Assembly (NCBI GenBank): GCA_950022655.1
Contig: OX465587.1
Location: forward strand, 34,103,716 to 34,167,715
Reading direction: 5' to 3'
Length of the DNA: 64,000 nucleotides
Origin: Alentia gelatinosa
Lineage: Eukaryota; Annelida; Polychaeta; Phyllodocida; Polynoidae
This document shows, one piece after another, positions 32,194 to 41,607 of the stretch (within the stretch, counting starts at the first letter, position 1; every line of letters begins with the position of its first letter). A program made the translations under genes and the position numbers. The notes under the pieces are model-generated. The model made no database searches and was not told the origin of the DNA. It worked only from the letters and a program-made list of their open reading frames with translations.

Positions 32194-33355
32194 TGGCATT
32201 ATTTTGACTGGAATTAGTAGTATGTCTCTTAAATAGATGGTCTTAATCTAATGTGAAAGGCTGTACCTCATTTTAATACTTTATGGATGGTTCCTGAGTG
32301 ATCTTCACGCTGATTCTTTTTTCCTTTTCTTTAAACTTTTATCCAAGCTGGGACATACTCAGTCCAAGGACAGGTTTCCATGTACGCCCAGACATAGGTA
32401 TGTCCAATTAACATCTTTGGTATACATCTTGCATCTCTACATCCGTCTTCTGGACCCGTTAAATAATCTAGGATCTTACCTAAAGGCCCTTTTAACGATA
32501 TTTAAGCCTGATCACTGAGACAGTATTAGCCGTCCGCAACGCCTTCCATAAGGTGTTGAATAAAGTTGACCCACATCGTCCCTGAGTCTCCCTGGCGTAC
32601 AGAAAAACGTCTTAACAAACTTAAATAATATTAAACGATAACCCTCGTACGCGGTACAGAAATGGGTCTACATTACCGAACCTAGATCATTAAACAGTGC
32701 CCAGGTTTCTGTCGCCACAAGAATCCTTCCCAGAACAGGTCGGGTGACATGTTAGAAGGCAAGGCTCAGAGTATCAACACCTTGATTCGTCCATCTCCAC
32801 AAACAGTCCAACGCACAGGAATGTAGGAGCCGTCCGTTGTTAACTGCATGAACCACCTTTCCCTGATGACCTCGTGGACCCCCCTCTGAGGAGAAACCCA
32901 TCCTGAACCGCCCTCTCAGACCCCGGGGTCGCGTGCTTCTCTCACAAACTCAACTACTAGTGACCTTGGACTGGTTCCCTACCCTAATGAAATAAGGGAC
33001 AGGTAACGGGTTCCTACGACCTTCAACTAGACTGTAGTGCCTCCCGGTGTCGCTAGGGCCAGGGCACTAGTGGACTAGTGGTTCGGCTGGGTTCCGTATA
33101 TATCTCCGCCGAGCCCCCTTGTGGATACCCCGGGAACCAGTGTATCTGGTGGTCTGCCAATCCCACAATGCAACAGAAAAATGGAGGCGTTACCAACAAT
33201 GCACCACGAAACTGCAACCCGTTACCTGGCCTATAGTCTAACTAGGCCAGGCTGCCAGGCTACTAGTGACCTCAACTCTCCCCGCCCAGTCTTTGATTCA
33301 CAAAAGGCCTCTATAGACGAAGACTCGGCCCGGAGCTGCATTGAGCGGCGAGTGT
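32194..33355. other. No gene supported
   Basis: About 1.2 kb with no domain-bearing frame and no clear repeat. The 98-aa frame at 33121-33417 enters the G-rich array and is not called. Confidence 0.35.
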
Positions 33356-33880
33356 GGGGGAGAGAAGTGACACCTCCTGAACTGGGGGTGAAGGGGGTGG
33401 GTGAAAGGGGTGGGTGAAGGGGGTGGGTGAAAGGGGTGGGTGAAGGGGGTGGGTGAAGGGGGTGGGTGAAGGGATGAAGGTGGGTGAAGCGGGTGGGGGA
33501 GAGGTAGGGGTGAGGGTAGGCAAAGGGGTTGGGGGAGAGGAAGAGGTGGGGGCGAAGGGGTTGGGGAAGAGGTTGGGGTGGGCGAAGGGGTTGGGTGAAG
33601 GTGGTGGGTGTAGGGGTTGGGTTGAATGAGGGGTGTGGGTGCAATGGTTGGGGTGGATAAGGGGTGTGGAGGGGGGGGGGGGAGGTGAGGCGTGGGTGAG
33701 GGGTGTGGGTGAAGTTGTTAGGGTGGGTAAGGGATGGGAGAGGGTTGGGGTGGCTGAGGGTTTGGGGTGTGGGTGAAGACACTTGGCAGTCAGGTGGATG
33801 AGAGGCGGTGAGGGTGTGGGTGATTGTTAGGGTGGTTGTTGGGGTGTATGAGGGCTGCCGGTGAGTTAAGGAGTTGGGTG
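33356..33880 (+). repeat. G-rich (GGGTGGGTGAAG)n tract
   Basis: First about ten copies of GGTGGGTGAAGGG, then degenerate GGTTGGGGTGGG. Minus-strand Pro/Thr/His/Leu frames are translations. Many G-runs could form G-quadruplexes. Confidence 0.9.
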
Positions 33881-34500
33881 ACATTGTAACCCTGTGCTGG
33901 TCGATACCTGGCAGTCAGGTAGATGAGGGGTGGGTGAGTGGTGTGGGTGAGATTGTTGGGTGTATGAGGTGAGGTGTGGGGGAGGTTGTTGGGGTGTATG
34001 AGGTGAAGTGTGGGGGAGGTTATTAGGGTGTATGTGGTATGGGGGTGTGGGTGAGGTTCTTAGGGTGTATGAGGTGAGGTGTGGGTGAGGTTGTTGGGGT
34101 GTATGAGGTGAGGTGTGGGGGAGGTTATTAGGGTGTATGAGGTATGGGGGTGTGGGGGAGGTTGTATGAGGTGAGGTGGGGGTGAGGTTATTAGGGTGTA
34201 TGAGGTGAGGTGGGGGTGAGGTTATTAGGGTGTATGAGGTGAGGTGGGGGTGAGGTTATTAGGGTGTATGAGGTGAGGTGGGGGTGAGGTTATTAGGGTG
34301 TATGAGGTGAGGTGGGGGTGAGGTTATTAGGGTGTATGAGGTATGGGGGTGTGGGTGAGATTGTTGGGTGTATAAGGTGAGGTGGGGGTGAGGTTATTAG
34401 TGTGGGTGAGGTGTGGGGGTGTGGTCGAGGTGTGGGGTTAAGGGGTCAGGTGACATTGTAACCCGGTGCTGGTCGATACCTGGCAGTCAGGTAGATGCTG
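33881..34500 (+). repeat. G-rich minisatellite, unit about 36 bp, flanked by a 48-bp direct repeat
   Basis: Unit GAGGTTATTAGGGTGTATGA plus GGTGAGGTGGGGGT, more than ten copies. At both ends (about 33880 and 34449) lies GTGACATTGTAACCC.GTGCTGGTCGATACC then TGGCAGTCAGGTAGATG, a 48-bp near-identical direct repeat bracketing the array. Confidence 0.88.
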
Positions 34501-35420
34501 GTATCCGGGGCACCTGTGATCAAACACAGGGTGATTGGCGACCTCTCAGAGGAACGAGTGGGGCGTGGGGCGTCCTGTTTGTACTCCACATCACCACCAT
34601 CCTCTCTACACCCCCTCCCACCCTCTCCCACCCCCTCCCACCCCCTCCCAGGCCCTGACCTTTCCCCTGGAGGCCAGTGGGTCGGCTTTGATAGGGTAAA
34701 CGGAAGGCAGTGTCCGGGGAGGTGTAGGCCGACCCACGTCTGTTTCCACCGTGTGATTTGGGATCTTTGTAGTGGCGATAATGTCTGACAAATATTTCGA
34801 TTTTGAACCCTTGTTTTGCAGCACTATTTGCTGGAGATGTGATTGTGATACAGGAGACAACATAGACAACACAAATGAGGTAGTTCGGAATCTGTCCATG
34901 ATGAGGGATGTTTGTTTCATATAGAGATGAAGGCTGTAGTTATAAAACTACCTCGGGATATTGGCCACAGCTCAAGTAGAGATGAGTGCGGTATTTCTTT
35001 TCTATTCAGTATTAAGACATAGAATTCACCCTTGTAGGGCGTATTTCCATGTAGTCAAAAAAGACCATCAAATATATATATGCAAGACGCACTGGACAAT
35101 ACAAGTTGCCTATGGTATGGTCGGTCGTATCTGATCTCCACTTAAATACTTCCAAGTTACATGTCTAGTAGTCCTGGTTTAGTTAGTAGAGGATTTATTA
35201 CGTTTATTTTAGAATAGGAGAGATCCACTACGCTTTGTGTGTCTTTAGATAATTAGTCCCAGATCTTAGAGCCATGATATAAAGGGGATTTTCGGTATTT
35301 CTCGCTTTTTGGGGCATCTAATTTGATTAGTATCTTGTGTTGTCTTCTTGTCGTACCATGTCTATCTAGGGATGAGGTCTGTAGTGGTCGGCCTACTGGG
35401 ATGGACAGCAATGATCAATC
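34501..35420. other. No gene supported
   Basis: C-rich CTCCCACCC tract at about 34600-34650; the rest is non-coding up to the LINE 3' end. Confidence 0.35.
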
Positions 35421-35439
35421 TTTTTTTTTTTTTTTTTTT
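35421..35439 (-). repeat. LINE poly(A) tail (19 A on the minus strand)
   Basis: An uninterrupted run of T on the plus strand directly after the LINE 3' UTR. A pure tail supports recent insertion and poly(A)-primed integration rather than a microsatellite-ended CR1 type. Confidence 0.85.
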
Positions 35440-35836
35440 AAAGAATTTCTTTATTGACATAAGGGTAGTACACGTAAGTATTTGGACACAAGTCCTAGGT
35501 AGTTTGGTGTCAACAAAGTGGCCTTGGCATCAGCTGCTGTTTTGGCCGCTGGTTTTCATTGCCTGGCCTCACACTTATAAACATGGTTGATACACTTTTT
35601 TGACATAGTATTGCAGAATCTAGCTTGGCTAGTGTCGCCTCCCTCACAAGCAGTATGATACATCATGGGTAGATCATCAGGTATGGATATACTTTCAATG
35701 GGCAAAGTAGCAACCGTTGACAAATCTGGTAATACCTCTTAGATATAGTTTGTTTTGAAAAAACTCAGCTCACTCTCACATAATTACAGGATAATTGTAC
35801 AGGAGCACAGAGACTTAAGACCTTAAGACAGGGTAG
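35440..35836 (-). other. LINE 3' UTR with polyadenylation signal
   Basis: About 400 nt from the EN-RT stop to the tail. On the minus strand AATAAA lies at 35455-35450, about 11 nt before the poly(A) run. The short spacing suggests the signal is part of the element and that the copy was made from a correctly polyadenylated RNA. Confidence 0.75.
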
Positions 35837-38716
35837 TTATTGTAGTAGCTGTGGTATAGACTCAGTTAGCAATTTTTTAGTAATGCTTTTAAAGTATTTG
35901 TATGTTGGTATAGCTCGTACAAGTGGGGAAAGTTCATTCCAGGTTGAGCCACCATGATATTCAACTGACTTAGTATAGGCTACACAATTTGGTCTGTTTA
36001 TAAACAATAATGGAGCATCATGGGCTCTTGTAGGAAGTGGATTTTGAACCAGGTTCTCCCTGATTTGCGCACGTTTATACATGAGGTTCTTTAAATGTGT
36101 TTCTCTTCGATGATATAATAGAGGGAGGCCTGCCTTGGCATGCATTACATGGACAGGTGTTCTCTTATGACACTTTAGGCATAGTCGTAGGCATTTATTT
36201 TGGAAAAGTTGGAGTTTCCCAAGGCTTTTCTGGTTAGAGAGTTTGAACAACACGTCGCCGTAGTCCAGGTATGGTATAATACAGGATTTGTAAATTTGCA
36301 GGGCAGCTGTTGTTGAAAGGAAGGGCTTCATTTTGGTCAGTTGGTACAATTTATGACTAACATTTTTGTATAACCTATTGATGTGGGGTTTGTAACTTAA
36401 GTCAGAATCCAAAGTTACACCTAGGTAACTGTAGGAGTTTACCTTTTGGAGTTTATTACTACCAACAAAGTAGTCCCAATCAGGATTTAAAACATTACCT
36501 CCTCGCTTATTGAATAACATTATTTTCGTTTTGTTAGAATTTAGTGACAACTTATTCTGATTACACCAGAGGACAATATTATCTAATTCGTCTTGTAAAA
36601 CATTGTGTATAGCAGTGGGATTTTTCTCTGACAGATACAAAACGGTGTCATCTGCGTATAGACCAATACTCGCCCTATTTATTAATTTACTTAAATCATT
36701 TGTGTAGATTAAAAAGAGTAGTGGCCCCAGGATAGATCCCTGGGGCACACCACACAAGACTGTGTTCAGTTCAGAAGTTGTGCCATTTACTTGCACTTTT
36801 TGCTGTCTAGAGTATAAATAATTTTTCATCCATTCAAGGTTATTTGCTCTTACCCCATAATACTCCAATTTATCCAACAAAACGCCATGCTGGACGGTAT
36901 CGAATGCCTTCGAAAAATCAAGGTAGATAACTGTCGTCATCAAACCAATGTTACGTGCTCGGAGAATATCATCTGTAATTTTTGCAATAGATTGTATGGT
37001 GGATCTCCCTTTTCTAAAGCCAGTTTGGTTTTCGGTCAATACTGTGTTTTCATCCAAAAAGTTAATCAATTTATCATGAACTATCTTTTCAAGTACTTTT
37101 ACTACAATCGGGAGCAATGATATGGGTCTGAGATTCGTCACTTGGTGAACGTCCCCTCCTTTAGGGATCGGGATGATTTTTGATGTTTTCCAACTTATTG
37201 GTATATCGTTATGAGTGAAACAGTTGTTATATAGTTCGACGAATAATTCTGGAATAGCTAACATTGAGTCTCTGAAAATCCTGGCCGTTATACCCTGTAT
37301 TTGTGATTGTTTGCTGATGTTTATATTTTTAGCTATCTCTATGACTTCCTGTACTGATGTGTTTAGTATTGGTAGGCTATTTGGGTTACGTGTGTCATAC
37401 ATCTTCCATGGTGTATACATTTGGGATGCCAGGTTTGGCCCAACATTGGTAAAAAAGTTGTTTATATAGGTTGGAGTGTCTAGGACAATGTTTCCGTTGC
37501 TATCATGTAGTTCAAGATTTGGTTTATCATCTGTGAATTCGGAGCCAGGTAGTATGCCATTTATCGTCCTCCAAAACTTTCGATGGTCATTCTTATTAGT
37601 TTCTAGTTTGCGGAGAGTATAAAGTTGGCGGGCCTTTTTTACTTTCTTGTTTGTTTCATTTCTCGCCTTCTTTGCTTTTATCCAGTCTATCTCCAATCCA
37701 GAAGCCTTAGCTATCTGTAGAAGACGGTTTTTATCTCTAATCGCTTCTATTTCTTCTAGGGTTATCCAAGGTTGGTTTCTATCAATAATTGTGAATTTTC
37801 TTACTTTGCAATCAATATCGAGATATTCATTAATTTTTTTCTGAAGTTTTAACCATTTTTCTTCCGTGCTGGGGGTATTATGGAAAGATGTCCAATCAGA
37901 ATTTCGTAGGTAATTTTTTAGTTTATAATTGGAATATCTTATATAGGACCTACCTTCAATGGTTTTTTTATGTTTGACTATGCAATGTGTTTTGAGAATC
38001 ATAAATATAGTCTGGTGGTCACTATATGATTGTTCCATAACCCCTGATAAGCTGACATTAACAGAATTTGTAAATATCAAATCAATTATGGAATTATTTC
38101 GGCTAAATCTCGTAATATCCTTGATTAGTTGTAGGTAGCTTAGTTGTTTCAGCTCAAGTAGGAAGTCTGTTATGTTTTGTGAATGTTCCAAAATATTTAA
38201 ATTAAAGTCCCCCAAGAGTACTACTTCAATTTGATTGTCGTCACTCAGGTCGATGAGTAGATCAGTTAGTAATTGTTTAAATATCTGTACATTACTCTTT
38301 GTTGGTCTGTATAGGTTTACAAGAACTATATCTTTGGCTCTATCTCGCTTCAATTTAATAACCTGGGCTTCTATATGACAAGTACTTAAGTTTAAATGGG
38401 CATATACGTTGGCATCATGATTTATGGATAATTTTATATATACCCCGAGTCCACCCCCAATTTTAGGTCTATTATCAGTATCATTTTGTTTCCATTGTCT
38501 ATCTACCCTATGGAAGGTATATCCTGGAAGTTGATAGTTAGATTGATCGTCTTTAACCGTTAACCATGTTTCAGATGTACTAATCACATCCCATACCTTG
38601 TTCCTGTTTTCCAAGAGCAACATTTCATACTTTGCCCTTAGGCTACATAGGTTAGAGTGTGAAATCTTCATACCCTTTGATGCAACTATGTCATCAAGTT
38701 TATGTAGTCGCGTCAT
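35837..38716 (-). CDS. LINE endonuclease-reverse transcriptase (ORF2/pol)
   Basis: 959 aa from a real ATG at 38716 with A at -3. Residues about 18-240 are an APE-like endonuclease: SNLCSLR (N22), SETWL (E49), GGGLGVYIK, LLGDFNLN (D170, N172) and YSDHQ (S232-D233-H234). Residues about 505-780 are the reverse transcriptase: WKTSKIIPIPK, LRPISLLP, TGFRKGRST, YLDFSKAFD (D600), GVPQGSILGPLLF, LYADDT (Y687-A-D-D690), LSLNSNKTKIM and YLGVTLD. The catalytic Asp triad is intact. The C-terminal ~170 aa is the usual post-RT region without RNase H. It would nick target DNA and perform target-primed reverse transcription. Jockey/CR1/L2-like assignment is by overall resemblance only. Confidence 0.96.
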   Translation of the reverse strand: MTRLHKLDDIVASKGMKISHSNLCSLRAKYEMLLLENRNKVWDVISTSETWLTVKDDQSNYQLPGYTFHRVDRQWKQNDTDNRPKIGGGLGVYIKLSINHDANVYAHLNLSTCHIEAQVIKLKRDRAKDIVLVNLYRPTKSNVQIFKQLLTDLLIDLSDDNQIEVVLLGDFNLNILEHSQNITDFLLELKQLSYLQLIKDITRFSRNNSIIDLIFTNSVNVSLSGVMEQSYSDHQTIFMILKTHCIVKHKKTIEGRSYIRYSNYKLKNYLRNSDWTSFHNTPSTEEKWLKLQKKINEYLDIDCKVRKFTIIDRNQPWITLEEIEAIRDKNRLLQIAKASGLEIDWIKAKKARNETNKKVKKARQLYTLRKLETNKNDHRKFWRTINGILPGSEFTDDKPNLELHDSNGNIVLDTPTYINNFFTNVGPNLASQMYTPWKMYDTRNPNSLPILNTSVQEVIEIAKNINISKQSQIQGITARIFRDSMLAIPELFVELYNNCFTHNDIPISWKTSKIIPIPKGGDVHQVTNLRPISLLPIVVKVLEKIVHDKLINFLDENTVLTENQTGFRKGRSTIQSIAKITDDILRARNIGLMTTVIYLDFSKAFDTVQHGVLLDKLEYYGVRANNLEWMKNYLYSRQQKVQVNGTTSELNTVLCGVPQGSILGPLLFLIYTNDLSKLINRASIGLYADDTVLYLSEKNPTAIHNVLQDELDNIVLWCNQNKLSLNSNKTKIMLFNKRGGNVLNPDWDYFVGSNKLQKVNSYSYLGVTLDSDLSYKPHINRLYKNVSHKLYQLTKMKPFLSTTAALQIYKSCIIPYLDYGDVLFKLSNQKSLGKLQLFQNKCLRLCLKCHKRTPVHVMHAKAGLPLLYHRRETHLKNLMYKRAQIRENLVQNPLPTRAHDAPLLFINRPNCVAYTKSVEYHGGSTWNELSPLVRAIPTYKYFKSITKKLLTESIPQLLQ

Positions 38717-38943
38717 ATTGATAGTATAACGTAGATATAAATCATGTTCAAGAAATAACCACTAGAGAGGGGCACATCCCAGCCATTCTCGCACATAAGG
38801 ATCTCAACCATCGACAAACTATTATTTGGGTAGCAGTGTTTTTTAACAATAACGTTCAACATAATAACAGAAAAACAGAGGCTGATTTCGGCCATTTTCG
38901 CCATCAGCAAATGAAGAGAGTAACTTTGAAAACAAAAGTTCAT
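38713..38943 (-). CDS. Possible 76-aa mini-ORF coupled to the EN-RT ORF
   Basis: The frame opens with an ATG at 38943 and ends at TGA 38715-38713. That stop overlaps the EN-RT start codon as ATGA (38716-38713). Such overlaps are known from reinitiation-coupled ORFs in other LINEs and viruses. The peptide is hydrophobic (MLNVIVKK, NMIYIYVILSI), has four Cys, and matches no family I recognise. It may be only a device for delivering ribosomes to the EN-RT start, or a chance frame in an AT-rich spacer. Confidence 0.35.
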   Translation of the reverse strand: MNFCFQSYSLHLLMAKMAEISLCFSVIMLNVIVKKHCYPNNSLSMVEILMCENGWDVPLSSGYFLNMIYIYVILSI

Positions 38944-39262
38944 AGATAGTGTTCCTACCAGACAATGGTGTAGTCAGTCAGCGGCTTCACCCCGGCCCAT
39001 TTAGGGTTTCTCAAAGTTTAATAACCAAACACTCGTGGTTATATAAATTAATCTCAAGCATTTTGAGAAGAAAATTTTGACAACCCGGATGTATTACTTT
39101 TTTTAGCAATTATTGTTACTAACAACCATTGCTTGTATTAGCAAAATGTCCGGTGAAGATCGAAAAGGTCCTAGAAGCTGGGTGCCATCTCTGATAAATT
39201 ATCGTTACTAACGACTATCTATTCAGAAGATAATGGTCAACCACCTTATTTTATATGAGGAG

Positions 39263-39997
39263 TTACCAATTTCCAGACAGGACTGGAATGTTCTTAATAA
39301 ATGCTGACAGGTAGTCATCCGCCCACATATCAATAAGTTCGTGTGTTGGGTGGATCCCATCGTTTCTTAGGAGATTGTAACGCTCTTTTATCTTGCCTCG
39401 GTTGTGTCGGTGCACATGATTTGCAGTCCAAGGCATTTGGATGTCTTGATTGTCGTAGTTGATTTCGATGAATTTTTTGTTCACTTGAATCACTGCTTCG
39501 TTAACTATTTGTTGTTGGTTTGTCGTACTACCCAATACACATTTAGAAAGATCAATACCCGTAATTGGGCAGAACATGAAACGGGATTTTGGGTAGTTGT
39601 CCGAAAGCCATTTATGACCCATTTCAGCATAAACAACGAGACTACTTACAAGATCGTTCACCGAGGACCAGTGAAATTCAATTTGCTTCGTTTTTTGGTT
39701 TTTACGAGTAATGTTACAGGTTCCTGCAGATATATAGACTACCGCGTTACTACTACGTTTTAGGTGATTTCCTGTCAACACAACACAGTCTTGAAGGGTA
39801 GCCCCGGGGAAAGCATACACATTAAAACGTTGAGTTTTCGTGTTTTTTGCAGCGATAGCCTCATACAGGCGTGAAACACGGGAATCCCCAATAATAACGT
39901 TCTGCGGAAGGGGTGACCACGTCCTTATCATGTGTTCCTCCAGTTTCTCTATCTCACGATCAAGTTTGGATGGGTAATAACCGTATCGAGTGGCCAT
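39263..39997 (-). CDS. SGNH/GDSL-like hydrolase encoded by the LINE
   Basis: 244 aa from the first ATG at 39997 (MATRYGYYPSK). The same frame is open further upstream to 40054 with no ATG, so it overlaps the last codons of ORF1. SGNH blocks: NVIIGDSRVSRL (Ser39 as nucleophile), PGAT (Gly65), SAGTCN (Gly92 and Asn95) and NDGIHPT (Asp213, His216). The Ser/Gly/Asn/His set and the Asp-x-x-His pair are therefore complete, and an active esterase or lipase-type enzyme is plausible. Esterase domains are known in ORF1 proteins of CR1-type LINEs; here it is a separate cistron between ORF1 and EN-RT. It could be expressed by reinitiation (31 nt between the ORF1 TGA and this ATG) or by a +1 frameshift that would extend ORF1. 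The substrate is unknown. Confidence 0.85.
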   Translation of the reverse strand: MATRYGYYPSKLDREIEKLEEHMIRTWSPLPQNVIIGDSRVSRLYEAIAAKNTKTQRFNVYAFPGATLQDCVVLTGNHLKRSSNAVVYISAGTCNITRKNQKTKQIEFHWSSVNDLVSSLVVYAEMGHKWLSDNYPKSRFMFCPITGIDLSKCVLGSTTNQQQIVNEAVIQVNKKFIEINYDNQDIQMPWTANHVHRHNRGKIKERYNLLRNDGIHPTHELIDMWADDYLSAFIKNIPVLSGNW

Positions 39998-40028
39998 TGC
40001 AATGGCTGAGTAAAGAGTCAACTTACGA

Positions 40029-41426
40029 TCAGTCAAAAGTAGCTTGTTCGTCGTTTAACTTCTGACGAACGTTTTCCAAGATGAGTCCCAGATTATTTCC
40101 CTCTACGGAGTTCTTGTTTATTTTGTTTACCTCGCCAAGGTGAAACCCACAACCCCAGAAGGTATCGCGAGTGGCTTCAAACAATGGCTTATTGCGAGTG
40201 TCAAGCAGGAAATCACGTAGTTCGTCGTTTTGGTAGAATTTGTGCGTGAGGATTGTTGTCATCTCCTGGGTTCGTTGTGCGAGCCAGTCCTTAGATTTGG
40301 GGAGCTTCGCACCCAACGCTTTGGCTACATATGGGTCTTTTGAACTTAGGATCTTGTCAGCGATGTCATTCTCGCCAGCAAAATTTGCACGCTGGAACTG
40401 ATAGCAGTGTTCCGCCGATGCAAAAATCTTACCGTTATAATTTAGTGTCGCACAGTACATGTTCGATAACGGTGAGTATTTGCTTTGGAAAGCGATTCCA
40501 TTTGGTGTTTCGATGGTTTTTATACGTGCGATATCCAGGCCGAGAGGTAGGTCGTGGATCTGATCATGCGAGTATGTTTTACCATTTAAACGTATTGACG
40601 TTCCGCGTACCGTGCAGGTTATGTTTTTGTTTCGCGCTGCAGCTTGAATGGCACGTAGATCTTGGTTTTTTTTACGGTCATCGATCGACAAGTCGTCTGA
40701 AAGTTGTAGTTTTTTCCATTTTGGAAGGTTCTTAATCGCTTTAATGTTCCTGAAGATTTGTGCTTTAGCTGTATGATTACAGAACGTAATTACTACAGAC
40801 CTTGACTTGGTATGTGGAGGTCCTCTCCTATATACAGAGTCGATGTCACTCGATTGTATTTGTGCCCCCAGGTCATTCGAGAACTGCACAATAATGTCAC
40901 GCAAGTTTTCAAGCGGTTCTTCTTTTAGTCCGTCAATAACCAGCGTTTTGCGTTTTTGTTCGTTAACCAGCCTAGACAGTTTACCATCCATAGAATCCTG
41001 AGTCTCAGCTAGCTTCTCAGTTTGTTTTTGTGTTGTTGTCAGGTCGTCATCAAAGCGGGTTAGGGAAGCGTCAATGTCGGTCACGTGTTTTAGAGAGCTG
41101 TCAACTTTTTTTGTTAGCTTATCTAAAAGTTCGGCCGTATTGTTGTGAAGTTTGTCAGATCTATCAAATCGCTCACCTATCTTGTCAAGTAGACTTGCAG
41201 TTGAAGTTAGGTTTTGCTCGTTTTTGAGTACCCGTATTTCCAGGGCGTTGATTTTCCGAATGATGTCAACGTGCGTCGCCTCCGCTGTCAGTGGAGTCGG
41301 GCTCACCTTGGCGATCAACGAGGGCGATAAAGAGGGAGTTTGGTCAGCGTGCATTTCGATGTCCGATGATTCGTCTTGTTTCGGAGTATCAGATTTACTT
41401 TTGCCCGGCCGTGTTTTTGGTGCCAT
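40029..41426 (-). CDS. LINE ORF1 protein: coiled coil + L1-ORF1-like RNA-binding region + C-terminal NADAR domain
   Basis: 465 aa from the ATG at 41426 (MAPKTRPGK). An upstream in-frame GTG at 41444 is not needed; the ATG has A at -3 and G at +4. Residues 1-50 are basic, polar and probably disordered. Residues about 52-160 are heptad-rich coiled coil (DIIRKINALEIRV, then repeated KL/LL spacing). Residues about 160-300 resemble the RRM/C-terminal region of L1 ORF1 proteins (KTLVIDGLKE, VYRRGP, RSVVITF, KNITCTVRGTSIRLNG), so a nucleic-acid chaperone role is expected. Residues about 311-457 are a NADAR/YbiA-like domain: SPLSNMY, AEHCYQFQ (E339, H340, Q343), HKFYQNDELR, LFEA, FWGCG (423-427) and GNNLGLILENVR are all present. 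NADAR proteins act on N-glycosidic or ADP-ribose adducts, and some reverse guanine ADP-ribosylation in DNA. Presence of the domain is seen by motif; its job in retrotransposition is inference. Confidence 0.9.
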   Translation of the reverse strand: MAPKTRPGKSKSDTPKQDESSDIEMHADQTPSLSPSLIAKVSPTPLTAEATHVDIIRKINALEIRVLKNEQNLTSTASLLDKIGERFDRSDKLHNNTAELLDKLTKKVDSSLKHVTDIDASLTRFDDDLTTTQKQTEKLAETQDSMDGKLSRLVNEQKRKTLVIDGLKEEPLENLRDIIVQFSNDLGAQIQSSDIDSVYRRGPPHTKSRSVVITFCNHTAKAQIFRNIKAIKNLPKWKKLQLSDDLSIDDRKKNQDLRAIQAAARNKNITCTVRGTSIRLNGKTYSHDQIHDLPLGLDIARIKTIETPNGIAFQSKYSPLSNMYCATLNYNGKIFASAEHCYQFQRANFAGENDIADKILSSKDPYVAKALGAKLPKSKDWLAQRTQEMTTILTHKFYQNDELRDFLLDTRNKPLFEATRDTFWGCGFHLGEVNKINKNSVEGNNLGLILENVRQKLNDEQATFD

Positions 41427-41607
41427 CTTGGAGAAGCGTATCACTCAAGTGAGTGAGTTTCAACTTCGAACTTATACCCGTAGACTGTAGTATTAACGAT
41501 TTAGTTGCGCTGCTGCTACGACCACCGTCTACCTCATACCGCTACACTGTTCACCCTCTTGGTTGCCTTGCCTCTGTGTGTTGCAGGCTGGATAATAACT
41601 AAAGTGA
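41427..41607 (-). promoter_or_regulatory. LINE leader / putative internal promoter region
   Basis: About 180 nt between the ORF1 ATG and the neighbouring SINE. It has no long frame. LINE 5' UTRs usually contain an internal Pol II promoter, so this is the natural place for one, but I see no diagnostic core motif. The exact 5' end cannot be placed without other copies. Confidence 0.4.

Larger units (their letters stand above)
35421..41600 (-). mobile_element. Full-length or nearly full-length LINE retrotransposon with NADAR, SGNH and EN-RT ORFs
   Basis: A non-LTR retrotransposon transcribed right to left. Order from its 5' end: short leader (about 41600-41427), ORF1 with NADAR, SGNH-hydrolase ORF, an interval of about 550 nt holding a 76-aa frame, EN-RT ORF, 3' UTR, AATAAA and a poly(A) tail (plus-strand T run 35421-35439). 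All main frames are open without stops or frameshifts, which suggests recent insertion. There is no RNase H domain after the RT, and with an APE-type endonuclease this points to the Jockey/CR1/L2-like group; the exact clade needs a tree. The 5' boundary is unclear: a SINE begins near 41608, and I could not find a convincing target-site duplication between the flank left of 35421 and the sequence around 41450-41610. Confidence 0.93.

Noticed and set aside
33231..33884. 217-aa Pro/Thr/His-rich minus-strand frame
   Set aside because: Translation of the G-rich array.
39998..40036. TTG-started N-terminus of the SGNH ORF
   Set aside because: Eukaryotic initiation at TTG is unlikely; the ATG at 39997 or a frameshift from ORF1 explains it better.
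41427..41444. Upstream GTG extension of LINE ORF1
   Set aside because: Not an ATG; the ATG at 41426 has a strong context and no conserved residues precede it.
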